Both the position numbers and the translations under genes were made by a program. The notes under the pieces are model-generated. The model was given only the letters and a program-made list of their open reading frames with translations. It made no database searches and was not told the DNA's origin. Positions 36,671 to 45,341 of a stretch of 64,000 nt of DNA are shown here, in pieces. Source of the stretch: Treponema sp. (GTDB lineage Bacteria > Spirochaetota > Spirochaetia > Treponematales > Treponemataceae); the NCBI GenBank assembly GCA_017449285.1, contig JAFSJX010000010.1, positions 1 to 64,000 of the forward strand, read 5' to 3'. The first letter of the stretch is position 1. Each line of letters starts with the position of its first letter.

Positions 36671-37919
36671 AAGTTTTTCTCCTGAAATCTATTCTCCAAA
36701 ACGCGAGGCTGTCATATTTTTCTGACAGCGCGGCAATTTTTTCTATATGCTTGGCAATCTTTTTCCGTTCTGATTTTTCCGGCACGCCTTTTTTGTACAC
36801 CTTGTTTATGAGCCGCACATAACACAGAAGTTCTGCCTTTTCCCTCACCTCGCGCAATTTCGCCTCATCGTCCGTTCCAAGATAGTGACGCAAGAAAAAA
36901 TCAAAAAACTGCTTTGCGGTCTGATATGAAAATCCCATGAAGTTTTCGATGACGGAAGGTTCATCCTCGCCCAAAGTCACATAAAAATAGCAGAGGTCTG
37001 CGATTTCTGCGATTGCGTGTCCGCACGAAAGCCTGTCCATGTCAATCAGAAGCGGCTCGCCTTTCTGCAAAAACACATTGTTCGTATGAAAGTCGCCGTG
37101 AAGCAGCGTATTGCAGGCGGGAAGTTTTTCAATCAGGCGGACGCACTTTTGGGAAAGCGTTTCATCTTCATGCGAAAGCCCGCCATGCACATAGCCCAAA
37201 AGCCGCTGGGAAACCGAGGGAAATTCGTTTTCTTCAACCGCAATGCCGTGGATTGTTCGGGCAAGCTCCGCCATAATTTTCGCATAGGACTCCACGGATG
37301 CGGGCGAGCGGGAAATAAGGTGCGAAAGCGTCTCTGAATCCATCAGCTCGAACATCGCACCGTAACACTCCCCAACCGACACGATGCCAAAAGAAATTGC
37401 CGTAGGAATGCCCAGAATGAACGCGCGGCGGCTTGAGGCAATTTCCTTTTCCACATCGCGGTATGTGTTGTTCTGATTGTAGACTTTGATGACAAGCTCA
37501 TCGTCATAGCGGTAAACTTCGCCCTTTACTCCACAACCGAGCAATCTGCAGCCTTCTATGGAAACTTCCTTGTACTTCTTGTAGCGGGCCTTGTCTGAGT
37601 CAAAAGTGCCCGGCCAAATAAAATTGATGTGCTTGATAAACTCCTTGAACGCGCCGGTCTTGTTGAGCGAAAGTTCCACGGTTTCGGCGATTGTCTTGTA
37701 GTACCAGCACTGCATTTTCGGGTCGCTCTGATTAAGTGTCTGCCACATCTCTTCGCCCCTCTCCGAATAGACCTGCGCAAGCGAGCGGATGTTTGCCAGT
37801 TTGTCTGCCAGCCAAAGCATTTTAACGCCAATGTCCGTGCTGCTTTTCAAGACCAAAAGGGAATCTTCCTTGCGCCTCTGCCATGTCGCGCTTCTGTCCT
37901 CGCTGGGATATTTTTTTTT
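36516..37919 (-). CDS. APH-fold kinase half of a frameshifted HD-APH gene
   Basis: This frame is meaningful from about 37919, where it takes over from the HD frame at an A9 run. Its first 80 residues complete the RelA-like HD fold (LWLADKLANIRSL, CWYYKTIAETV). Then comes an APH-type kinase: glycine loop LLGCGVKGEVYRY, LVIKVYN, catalytic LLHGDFHTNNV, metal-binding LLIDMDRL. It parallels the two STAS-APH kinases (SIEGCRLLG versus SVEGCELLG). The frame then runs 155 nt into the deaminase gene in a different frame, ending at 36516. One extra A in the A5 run near 36717-36721 would end it at a TGA before that gene's ribosome site. Substrate unknown. Confidence 0.7.
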   Translation of the reverse strand, partial: KKKYPSEDRSATWQRRKEDSLLVLKSSTDIGVKMLWLADKLANIRSLAQVYSERGEEMWQTLNQSDPKMQCWYYKTIAETVELSLNKTGAFKEFIKHINFIWPGTFDSDKARYKKYKEVSIEGCRLLGCGVKGEVYRYDDELVIKVYNQNNTYRDVEKEIASSRRAFILGIPTAISFGIVSVGECYGAMFELMDSETLSHLISRSPASVESYAKIMAELARTIHGIAVEENEFPSVSQRLLGYVHGGLSHEDETLSQKCVRLIEKLPACNTLLHGDFHTNNVFLQKGEPLLIDMDRLSCGHAIAEIADLCYFYVTLGEDEPSVIENFMGFSYQTAKQFFDFFLRHYLGTDDEAKLREVREKAELLCYVRLINKVYKKGVPEKSERKKIAKHIEKIAALSEKYDSLAFWRIDFRRKTYEKIDFFWCIYSVTRHRYIRQKHTRNRKFFAPLHKKDLASYRKIHRFALAS

Positions 37920-38169
37920 CTGTTTCCGATGAGACAATGAACGCCACCCGCTTTCCGAACCGCTTTTCAATTTCCTCCAATGTGCCGTCGGTATCTTCAA
38001 CGATGTCATGCAGAATGCCTGCGGTGATGATTTCTTCGTCTGCCGTCATCGTGGAAAGAATCTGCGCCACTTCCATCGGGTGCAGGATATACGGAATGTT
38101 GTTGAATTTGCGGACTTTACCCTGATGCATGACCGTGGCGTAAATAATGGCTTCTTCAAGCAGTTTCAT
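37822..38169 (-). CDS. RelA/SpoT-like HD half of a frameshifted HD-APH gene
   Basis: 115 residues as read, of which the first 93 are genuine HD domain: MHQGKVRKF, YILHPMEVA (His30), GILHDIVEDT (His54, Asp55) and the ETEKK end. This is the metal-dependent hydrolase half of (p)ppGpp enzymes or their small relatives; there is no synthetase domain. At the A9 run (37911-37919) the frame is lost and a stop follows after 22 unrelated residues. Removing one A joins it to the APH kinase frame, giving a protein of about 500 residues. It has its own promoter. The stored state could be a genuine off-state, a pseudogene or an assembly error. Confidence 0.7.
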   Translation of the reverse strand: MKLLEEAIIYATVMHQGKVRKFNNIPYILHPMEVAQILSTMTADEEIITAGILHDIVEDTDGTLEEIEKRFGKRVAFIVSSETEKKISQRGQKRDMAEAQGRFPFGLEKQHGHWR

Positions 38170-38178
38170 ACAGTATTG

Positions 38179-38206
38179 ATTGTAACATAGTTTCCAAATT
38201 TCTCAA
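38179..38206 (-). promoter_or_regulatory. Promoter of the HD-APH gene
   Basis: TTGAGA (38201-38206), 16 nt, TACAAT (38179-38184), then 9 nt to ATG 38169 with no ribosome site. Confidence 0.55.
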
Positions 38207-38364
38207 AGAAAATTTTAAGATTTTAAGATGTCAGTTTCCAGACGTCCGCTTCCACGGGATGACGTTGCCAACAGGACACTCTGCTGCCGTCAGGAAGTCC
38301 TGTGCCTGCATCGCCAAGAGAGACGAATTTGCCATTATTCACAAAAAAAGCCGCGCGCTTATGC

Positions 38365-39543
38365 TTACTCCCAGCAAAGATTTTCGCCCACAAGTGCAGG
38401 CAGTATTTCTTCCCGCATTTTCTGAATGTACTTTCCCCTGAATTCAGGTGGCATTCTCGGATGATTGATTGCGGTAAGAATATGCATAACACTTCCGTAA
38501 AGAGAAAGTTTTTTCTGCAGCGGATCAATTTGGGCAGAATCCTTGGTGTCAAGATAGGTCGGAAGAAAAATCTTCCAGAATTCGCGCATTTGCCCTGCCG
38601 TAAGCCCGATATACGGATTGAACTCATCATCTGGTTTTCCTTTCATCAAGCCGTTGTAAATCATCTCACAGTGAATCAAATCGATGAGTGGGTTTCCATA
38701 GCCAGAATCGCCCAAGTCAATCAAAATTAGTTCGCCGTTTGATTCCATGATGTTCTTTGTGTGGTAGTCGTTGTGCACGAAAAAAGACTGCTGAGGAAGC
38801 GAATCAAACGCGCCGCGCATTTTGGCGATTTCCTCTGCGGTAAAAACATCGACAAGCGAATCAATGTTTTTGTACAGGTAGGTGTCGGCTCGCTGCAAGG
38901 TGTCTGCGGGAACTTCGATGCTGTGAATCTGCTTTAAAAGCTTTGCAGAGCGTTCCGCGTAAGATGGGAGCAGTTCGGGATTTTTTTTGATTCTGCCTGA
39001 GAGGGAGTCTGCGTCAATCAACTCAAAGACATTTCCGTAGCCTTCGCCGCATTGCACCGTGTCAAAGGCAATGGCGCAAGGCACGCCCAGAAGAAACGCT
39101 TTTTTTGAAGCCTCACGCTCAGCCTTTACCTCATCAAGCGGAATGTTCGGACGATACACCTTGAGAATCTGGTCATCGCCGATGCGGTAGACTTTTCCGT
39201 TCGCTCCCTCGCCGATAAGCTCCGCTCCCTCTATGGAAAGAGAACGGAGTTTTTTCTGCACGTCAAGGATTGTCGTAAAGCCCGTCGTCTCAAAAATATC
39301 GTAGACCTCAGAAGATACATTGCGCACGGCAATTTTCTTTCCCGCCGTCTTGCATACTTTCATCAGCACGCGCAAGCCCGCACTTGAAATATAGGCGAGA
39401 TTCTTTGCGTCAAAGGCGGGCGTAAGTCCTGCATTTGTGGAAATCGCTTCGTTGATTTCCGCTTCAATCTGCGGGGCGTTTGTGGTGTCAATTCTGTCTT
39501 CCAATGAAATGACGAGCGTTTCCTTTTCAATTGTGGTGTTCAT
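38365..39543 (-). CDS. STAS-APH fusion kinase, copy 1
   Basis: 392 residues. Residues 1-105 are a STAS (RsbV/SpoIIAA-like) domain; YISSAGLRVL places Ser54 at the position phosphorylated in SpoIIAA and RsbV. The rest is an APH-fold kinase: glycine loop LIGEGANGKVYRI, LKVY, catalytic HNDYHTKNIM (about 254-263), metal-binding LILIDLGDSG. In B. subtilis, STAS proteins bind RsbW-type anti-sigma kinases; here the transporters nearby carry RsbW-like domains. I infer that STAS targets this kinase to them. AAGGA lies 8 nt before the ATG. Copy 2 is at 40532-41719; the STAS halves are much more alike than the kinase halves. The substrate of the kinase is unknown. Confidence 0.85.
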   Translation of the reverse strand: MNTTIEKETLVISLEDRIDTTNAPQIEAEINEAISTNAGLTPAFDAKNLAYISSAGLRVLMKVCKTAGKKIAVRNVSSEVYDIFETTGFTTILDVQKKLRSLSIEGAELIGEGANGKVYRIGDDQILKVYRPNIPLDEVKAEREASKKAFLLGVPCAIAFDTVQCGEGYGNVFELIDADSLSGRIKKNPELLPSYAERSAKLLKQIHSIEVPADTLQRADTYLYKNIDSLVDVFTAEEIAKMRGAFDSLPQQSFFVHNDYHTKNIMESNGELILIDLGDSGYGNPLIDLIHCEMIYNGLMKGKPDDEFNPYIGLTAGQMREFWKIFLPTYLDTKDSAQIDPLQKKLSLYGSVMHILTAINHPRMPPEFRGKYIQKMREEILPALVGENLCWE

Positions 39544-39567
39544 GCTTTTATTCCTTTTTGTATGCCC

Positions 39568-40479
39568 TTATTCCAAAAATTTTGCTTTGAGCGTTTTGAT
39601 GTCATCCTGCGTTACGCCAAGTTCCTTGGTGATGTAGCCCGCAACAGAGCCGTAAGTTTCCTTGAGATACGAAAGTGCGTTCTGCATATATGCGGGATTC
39701 ACCTGATCCATGACCGAAAGATAGGTGTTCATCTCCTCTTCGCTCAGATTGTATTGGGAGAGCATCTGCTTCTCTTTTTCAATGAGCGGTGCATTGAACA
39801 CATTTGTCAGAAGATAATCCTGCATAATCGTCTCTTCGTCCACGCCAAGCGCAGAAAGAATGAGCATTGCACCCGTTCCCGTGCGGTCTTTTCCCTGCGT
39901 ACAATGGAAAAGGAGCGACTTTCCTTCCGGCAAAGAAAGCAGTTGCTTGAAAAACTCGGCGTATCCTTTCTTTCCCTGCTCGCCCTGCAAAAACTGCACG
40001 TACATTTGGTCAGAAACAATGCCTGAGTCTATGGCGATTTTGAGGCGTTCAAAAGTATTTGTTGCGGCGGCGGCCTTTTCGCCCGACACATTCGCACGGA
40101 TAAGGTTTTCATCGATAATCGGACACCACACATCTTCTACGCCAGAAAGCGCAGGGTTTGGCTCTGCTTCCCGCTCATAGCTCATGCGGAAATCCGTGAT
40201 GACGGCAAGATGGTAGGTATCAACAAGTTTCTGCCTGTCCGTCTCGCTTGCAAGGCAAGGCTTTGCCGTTCGCAGAAGAACGCCTCGTTTTACCGTGTGA
40301 CCGTCAGTTGTCTTGTAACCACCCAGTTCGCGGGCGTTTCCGAGAGTTTCCATGCCGAGCGTCTGGGTTTTCTCTGAAATTTCTGTCATAGCCTTTTCCT
40401 CTTTTGTGCAACCATTTCCCAGTGACAATGCAATCACCCCCAGCAAAAAAAAAGCTGTTTTTGAAAAATTGTTTTTCAT
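39568..40479 (-). CDS. Lipoprotein tyrosine/dual-specificity phosphatase
   Basis: 303 residues. The lipobox (LGNGCTK, Cys24) indicates an exported lipoprotein. The active site HCTQGKDRTGT is the CX5R loop of Tyr-phosphatase family 3; NARELGGYKT near residue 50 is also typical, and the general acid probably lies around residue 120-160. Members act on phosphotyrosine, phosphoserine or phosphoinositides. As an outward-facing enzyme it is unlikely to dephosphorylate the cytoplasmic STAS proteins on either side. AAGGAGG precedes the start, and the stop is 24 nt from copy 1 of the STAS-APH gene. Confidence 0.85.
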   Translation of the reverse strand: MKNNFSKTAFFLLGVIALSLGNGCTKEEKAMTEISEKTQTLGMETLGNARELGGYKTTDGHTVKRGVLLRTAKPCLASETDRQKLVDTYHLAVITDFRMSYEREAEPNPALSGVEDVWCPIIDENLIRANVSGEKAAAATNTFERLKIAIDSGIVSDQMYVQFLQGEQGKKGYAEFFKQLLSLPEGKSLLFHCTQGKDRTGTGAMLILSALGVDEETIMQDYLLTNVFNAPLIEKEKQMLSQYNLSEEEMNTYLSVMDQVNPAYMQNALSYLKETYGSVAGYITKELGVTQDDIKTLKAKFLE

Positions 40480-40531
40480 AAAGTTTCCTCCTTAATTAAA
40501 GCCACGGCAACCGCCGCATGCCTCCTTCTAT

Positions 40532-41719
40532 CTATTTTGCCGCCGAAAGAATCGACTTGAGAGCCTGCTCGTTCGGAATGACGACAGGACGGAGCAGGTT
40601 TTCCATAATCTGCGGAGCAAATTTTTCCATCCTGTCCGAGTCCGTGCCCATATAGAGAACCACATTGAGTGCATACAACAAACCAAGCTGCTTGTAGTAT
40701 GCTTCAAGGGCATCGGGTGTCATACCAGTGTATTTTTCAAAGAACATATTTCCTACGCGCAGAATCGTTTCTTTTGGGAGCCCTACGCTCTGCTCAACAA
40801 CGCTCGCGGATGCATTGTTCGGTGCAACAATCATGTCACGGTAGATGCCCGTGAGGTCGTAGAGTGCAGGACCGGTCGTTACTTCAGGCATGTCAATCAA
40901 AAGAAGCTCTCCGTCCTGAATCATGATGTTTCCCGGATGCAAGTCGTTGTGGATAATCGTGTCGCAATCGGGGAAGCAGTCAATCAGGCTGTCAAGGAGC
41001 GCTCTCTCTTCGGGGCTAGTCCACGGCTCAAGCCTTTGTACTCGGGTATGCAGTACGGTCTTTATGTTTACGAGCGCGCCTGATGTGACATGGGTTGCAT
41101 GAAGTTGTTTTGCAAGCGCAACATATTTATCGACATATTCTTCGATTTTTTCGGGATTCTCTTTAATAGTCGCTCCGAGCGTCTTTGATTTTATCATCTC
41201 AAAGACGATGCCGTACGAAGGACCGCACTTCACCAAATCGTAGGCGATTACAGAGGGAACGCCGTTCATAAACGCCGTGCGGGCAAATTCTCGCTCGCGG
41301 TCAATTGCCTCGCGCGTCCGAGAAGGATTGTACACTTTGACGATTTTGTCATCATCAATGCGGTACACGCTTCCGTTTCCGCCTTGCCCTAAAAGTTCAC
41401 AGCCCTCCACAGAAATTTCACGCAATTTTTTCTGCACGTCAAGAATCGTCGTAAAGCCAGTCGTCTCAAAAATATCGTAGACTGCTGGTGAGACATTGCG
41501 CACGGCAAGTTTTTTGCCAGTCATTTTCGCCGCTTTCATCAGCACGCGCAAGCCCGCGCTTGAAATGTAGGCAAGCGTGTCAGCATCAAATTCGGGCGTA
41601 AGGGCAGGATTTTCTGCGATAATGGCAGTAATCTCCGCCTCAATCTGAGGTGCATTCGTGGTGTCAATACGCCCTTCAAGCGAAATTATGACTGCATTTT
41701 CCGTAAGTTTTTTGTTCAT
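40532..41719 (-). CDS. STAS-APH fusion kinase, copy 2
   Basis: 395 residues with the same layout as copy 1: STAS domain (1-105) with Ser54 in YISSAGLRVL, then an APH-fold kinase with LLGQGGNGSVYRI, KIVKVYN, catalytic HNDLHPGNIM and LLIDMPEV. The two STAS domains share long identical stretches, including residues covering YDIFETTGFTTILDV, while the kinase parts have drifted. That suggests both STAS domains must fit the same partner. The gene follows vanY by 12 nt with AAGGAGAG as ribosome site. All kinase motifs are intact, so it is probably active; the substrate is unknown. Confidence 0.85.
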   Translation of the reverse strand: MNKKLTENAVIISLEGRIDTTNAPQIEAEITAIIAENPALTPEFDADTLAYISSAGLRVLMKAAKMTGKKLAVRNVSPAVYDIFETTGFTTILDVQKKLREISVEGCELLGQGGNGSVYRIDDDKIVKVYNPSRTREAIDREREFARTAFMNGVPSVIAYDLVKCGPSYGIVFEMIKSKTLGATIKENPEKIEEYVDKYVALAKQLHATHVTSGALVNIKTVLHTRVQRLEPWTSPEERALLDSLIDCFPDCDTIIHNDLHPGNIMIQDGELLLIDMPEVTTGPALYDLTGIYRDMIVAPNNASASVVEQSVGLPKETILRVGNMFFEKYTGMTPDALEAYYKQLGLLYALNVVLYMGTDSDRMEKFAPQIMENLLRPVVIPNEQALKSILSAAK

Positions 41720-41731
41720 AAATAACTCTCC

Positions 41732-42475
41732 TTATTTCTTCTGGTATTTTTCAGACCATTCGTTTGTTATGCTCGTGGGAAGTTCAAAATGCTGGTAGTC
41801 TTTCCGGTCAGTCCAGTCGCCACCCCACTCAAAGCCTTTTTCGGTAAAGAGCATGTAGCAGAGGTCGCCCTTTTCGATTTTGTAGTCAAATGATTTTGTG
41901 CGGTCAAGATAGGGCTTTCCTGTCGCAGGTTCGATTACTTCGGTTTGACTTCCGTCCTCTTTCGTCACCACTTTGTGATAGGGATTGTAGAGCGTGTTGA
42001 TGTCCACCGCCATGCCAAGCCCGTGCTTTGACACCGTCGTCGTGTGCGAGATGAAGCGGAAATTGAAGCTGGAGGAGTTGTTGTCGCGCATCATAATCTC
42101 GTCGTCCGCCATATAATTGTCGGGGAGCACCATGCGCTCAATCGGATAGCCAGCGTCATAGAGTTTTTCAAAGATTTCAAGCACGTCATCCGCAATGAGA
42201 CGATGCACCACCATCTCGCCAAAATGCACGTTGCCGTCCTTGTCCTTGTGAAGTGCCTGAATGTAGCGTAAATCTTCCCTGGGTACTATGCAGTTTTCCT
42301 TGAAAGTCTTTCCCGCTTTCATTCTGAAAAACAATTCGTCGCCAATAGGCCAGATGGCAAATCCTTCCCGCCCGGCTTTAATCGGACGAGTGACGGCGTT
42401 TTTGCTTGTCGCACAGCCCGCAAAAGCGAGAACCGAAAGAACCATGCACAAAAATAATTTGTTCGCTTTTTTCAT
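41732..42475 (-). CDS. VanY-like D-Ala-D-Ala carboxypeptidase lipoprotein (M15)
   Basis: 247 residues. The signal peptide ends in lipobox LAFAGC (Cys21). Zinc-ligand motifs of family M15 are present: SKHGLGMAVDIN and, near the end, DYQHFE. Such enzymes trim peptidoglycan stem peptides in the periplasm. The start ATG overlaps the stop of an 11-codon leader ORF (TAATG), and CAGGAG lies upstream. Its last 45 nt are closely similar to the 3' end of the PAP2 gene at 44376-44420. Confidence 0.83.
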   Translation of the reverse strand: MKKANKLFLCMVLSVLAFAGCATSKNAVTRPIKAGREGFAIWPIGDELFFRMKAGKTFKENCIVPREDLRYIQALHKDKDGNVHFGEMVVHRLIADDVLEIFEKLYDAGYPIERMVLPDNYMADDEIMMRDNNSSSFNFRFISHTTTVSKHGLGMAVDINTLYNPYHKVVTKEDGSQTEVIEPATGKPYLDRTKSFDYKIEKGDLCYMLFTEKGFEWGGDWTDRKDYQHFELPTSITNEWSEKYQKK

Positions 42476-42510
42476 TAAGATTTCTCCTGCTTATGTTGGT
42501 TAAGACCCAT
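42475..42510 (-). CDS. Eleven-residue leader ORF before vanY
   Basis: ATG 42510 with a perfect AGGAGG 13 nt upstream encodes MGLNQHKQEKS and stops at TAATG, coupled to vanY. The ribosome site and start resemble those of the PAP2 gene (shared AAATTCTARCATGG), so it is probably the stub of a deleted gene rather than a designed leader peptide. Confidence 0.45.
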   Translation of the reverse strand: MGLNQHKQEKS

Positions 42511-42534
42511 GCTAGAATTTACCTCCTTCTATTG

Positions 42535-44334
42535 TCACACGGATTCCAGCACATCCATAATTATTGTTACTATATTCAGATGATAGGCATAACTGTGTGT
42601 AATATCCCTACAGATTTTCTGTACCATCGTTATGCCAATTTTTGAAAAATCATCCTTCTTGGTTTCAAACACAAGAGGATTATATGGCTCATCGTAATTT
42701 CTCAAGATAATCTCTATGCTTTCTTCATCACGGAACACTTTTATATCCATGAAAGTTGCTTTAGAAGAATCAGAAGTTTCTTTTCTGTGTGCAAGATAAT
42801 CCGCCGCAATTTCTTCTGTACAAAGAGCGGTCTTGTATGCAATTTTGCTTGAAACTCCATTGTCTGAAAGAAATCGTTGCATCTGTTCGGAAATGAAGGT
42901 CACATTTTTTGCCTCTGTGGAAATGGTCACATCCAATTCTGTCGTTCGTTCGGCAATGTCTTTTTGTGCCAAAAGAGCGGACAGCGGTACGCAGAGTTTC
43001 CTATTAAACAGGGCAAAGAGCAGATAGAATACTACAAAGAAAGGAATGAAATTGAATCCCATGGCAAGCCAAATTCCTGTCGTTCCCAGCGTTTTTGCCG
43101 CTAAAGGAATCAGAGCCGGGTATAAAACGCTGTCAGGAATGACTGCAACCGCAAGGGACAAAAGCAAGTGGCCCGTAGACTCGTAGACCGCATTGAATGC
43201 GAAAGAAAATACCATCACCATGCCGCTGAAGGCAATCAGCGTCAAACCGATATGAGCATCAGGGTTGCCCGCCACATTGTAGAACGAGAGCAACGGAGTT
43301 TTCAGCACAATAAAGACGAGGGTAAGACAAGCCGCATAGAGAAGCCCGAATTTGAGGGCTGTCCGAAATGTTTTCTTGATACCGCTAAAGTCTCTTCCAC
43401 CGCTTAAAATCCCGATGAGCGGTTCGCTTGCATAGAATACGGCGCGCCCGACCGTACGGACAAGAGTGCTTATGGTTTTGATGATTGCAACCAGAGCGAG
43501 AACCGCCGTACCTTCAGCAAAGAACGCAAGAATGAGATGGTTTACCACCGAACCGCTTATTGAATCAAGCATATTATCGACTGTAGAAGGGAACCCACGG
43601 CGTAGCATATCGAGAGAATCCACAAGATTTTTTCGATTCGGGCGGTAAAACCTAAATTTCAAGCGGATTTTTCTTCGATAGATTATCGTACACGAAGCAA
43701 TCATTTGGGCGAAGGTGCCTAGGGCAGAGCCGATTCCAAGACCTGCAATTTTGATGTCGTCTGGAAGCACCCATATAAAGACAAGTGAGGATACGATATT
43801 TACAATTACGCAGATTACACTGCAAATCATGCGGTCTGTCTGATACCCATAGGAAGCAATGACAAGTTGAAAAAGAGACCCTAGCGCAAAGAACAGAATT
43901 TCAAGACAGGCTGTTTGTATATACAGTTTTCCCATGGATACCGCTTCCGCAGTGACCTTTCCTGCGCCTGCAATCTGAAGCACACCATCAGTCTGGAACA
44001 AACACAAGTACAAGAAACCACAGTCAACGATGATGGTAAAAAACAATGCCAGTGAAAAAATACGGTGATAGCCTTCCATATCGTTACGTCCCATGGCGTT
44101 CAGCATTTTGAGGAATGCACCGTGCAAAATTATTCCAGTAAAAGAAAGCATCAATCCGATAATTGGCATGCCGAGGGCAATAGCGGCAACGGCATTCGTT
44201 CCCAAAAAGTGACCGCCCACAAAAGTGTCCACCATAAAGGTCATGGACTGAACAAAAGCGTACACCATGCATGACGGTATGGCTTTTTTTACCGTGTTTG
44301 CGGTCAACAAATTATCCTGTAAATCCCTTGTCAT
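42535..44334 (-). CDS. MATE-family exporter with C-terminal RsbW-like domain, copy 1
   Basis: 599 residues. Residues 10-455 are a twelve-helix MATE transporter (two MatE halves; NAVAAIALGMP near the start). After the last helix a soluble domain of about 140 residues (460-599) resembles the HATPase_c_2 domain of RsbW/SpoIIAB: the N-box region reads ALCTEEIAADYLAH, and IIRNYDEPYNP-like ILRNYDEPYNP and IGITMVQKI occupy the G1 and G2 positions. The N-box Asn is replaced by Asp. Typical MATE proteins end near residue 450. I infer regulated export with the domain docking a STAS protein. Start has AGGAGAG. PAP2 lies 50 nt upstream. Confidence 0.85.
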   Translation of the reverse strand: MTRDLQDNLLTANTVKKAIPSCMVYAFVQSMTFMVDTFVGGHFLGTNAVAAIALGMPIIGLMLSFTGIILHGAFLKMLNAMGRNDMEGYHRIFSLALFFTIIVDCGFLYLCLFQTDGVLQIAGAGKVTAEAVSMGKLYIQTACLEILFFALGSLFQLVIASYGYQTDRMICSVICVIVNIVSSLVFIWVLPDDIKIAGLGIGSALGTFAQMIASCTIIYRRKIRLKFRFYRPNRKNLVDSLDMLRRGFPSTVDNMLDSISGSVVNHLILAFFAEGTAVLALVAIIKTISTLVRTVGRAVFYASEPLIGILSGGRDFSGIKKTFRTALKFGLLYAACLTLVFIVLKTPLLSFYNVAGNPDAHIGLTLIAFSGMVMVFSFAFNAVYESTGHLLLSLAVAVIPDSVLYPALIPLAAKTLGTTGIWLAMGFNFIPFFVVFYLLFALFNRKLCVPLSALLAQKDIAERTTELDVTISTEAKNVTFISEQMQRFLSDNGVSSKIAYKTALCTEEIAADYLAHRKETSDSSKATFMDIKVFRDEESIEIILRNYDEPYNPLVFETKKDDFSKIGITMVQKICRDITHSYAYHLNIVTIIMDVLESV

Positions 44335-44384
44335 TTTTTACTCTCCTGCTACGCCACCCGTACGAACGGCAGCGTTATTTCCGA

Positions 44385-45341
44385 CTAGTCGCTTGTTATG
44401 CTCGTCGGATGCTCAAAATGTTTTATACAAAGCGGAAATACAAAGACCGCATAGAACATCTCGATAAAGCATGATACTATCGTTCCGGCGGCTCCAGAAA
44501 TCCCGCTTTTGACCAGTGGCGCAAGTATCAGGTGCACGGCGTAATAGCTGATAAGCCCGGTTGCCAGTCTGGTAATCCTTGTCAGCATAGGAACATCCGT
44601 TGAAAAGCCGATATAGCGTTTTTCCAGAACCCAGCCCAACAAAAAGCCCATGCACCAGCCGACACCTTTGTAAGTATCATTTGCCATTTTTGCGCCATCC
44701 ACCAAAATCTTTCCCGCTTCATCATAATCTACGGGATAGGATTTGACGGCCGCAAACACCGCCACGCTAACTGCGGCTCCGATACCGGCACACATCACCA
44801 ATATGTCTTTTTCAGGATGTGCTTTTACCCATTCGAGCAATTTGAATGTCAGCCACATCACGAGAAGCCCGGAAAACATGCCAACAAGAATATCCTGCGG
44901 AGTATGCACGCCCAGAAAGTTACGGCTGAAGGCAATAAGCACAACGATAATGCCCAGCGTAATGCGAAGCGTCTTTCCAAGCTCCTTGCGGATTGCTCCT
45001 CCTCCATACAAGGCTGCTCCATTCATACTATGCCCGCTTGGGAAAGAATATCCCGTTGCCTCTGCCAGGGCTTTGCTGTCAGGCACGATGCGCGCGTCCC
45101 TAATCCACGGACGGTAAACGCAGGCAGTCACCTTCAAAAGCCCGTTAACGACTCTGCTTCCGCTCCAGCCCATAAGAAGATACGCGCCGAATTCCTTGCT
45201 GATGCACCAGTAGATAAGCGCCATGATAATCAGCACCGTATTCATTTCCCCGATGAAGCTCATCTTTGTCATAAAACTTACCAGACAAGAGCCGGCTCCG
45301 TTTCTGAATTCCTGCAAAATCAAAAGAATGTTGATATCCAT
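44385..45341 (-). CDS. PAP2-family membrane phosphatase
   Basis: 318 residues from ATG 45341, chosen for AGGAG at 45354-45358. An alternative ATG at 45425 overlaps the adenine deaminase stop and would add 28 polar residues. The acid-phosphatase motifs are CVYRPWIRD, YSFPSGHSMNG and SRNFLGVHTPQD. About eight membrane helices are visible. Such enzymes remove phosphate from lipids such as undecaprenyl pyrophosphate or phosphatidate. The last twelve residues (KHFEHPTSITSD) match the vanY C-terminus in protein and DNA, so the 3' end is a recombination scar. Confidence 0.85.
   Translation of the reverse strand: MDINILLILQEFRNGAGSCLVSFMTKMSFIGEMNTVLIIMALIYWCISKEFGAYLLMGWSGSRVVNGLLKVTACVYRPWIRDARIVPDSKALAEATGYSFPSGHSMNGAALYGGGAIRKELGKTLRITLGIIVVLIAFSRNFLGVHTPQDILVGMFSGLLVMWLTFKLLEWVKAHPEKDILVMCAGIGAAVSVAVFAAVKSYPVDYDEAGKILVDGAKMANDTYKGVGWCMGFLLGWVLEKRYIGFSTDVPMLTRITRLATGLISYYAVHLILAPLVKSGISGAAGTIVSCFIEMFYAVFVFPLCIKHFEHPTSITSD

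Noticed and set aside
38223-38364. Possible gene remnant after STAS-APH copy 1, ending in the VEADVWKLTS frame
   Set aside because: The stretch reads like protein, but it has no start of its own and overlaps the copy 1 coding region out of frame; too weak to call.
40480-40531. Seven-codon ORF MRRLPWL between STAS-APH copy 2 and the phosphatase gene
   Set aside because: AGGAGG is only one nucleotide from the ATG, and the next gene has its own good site.
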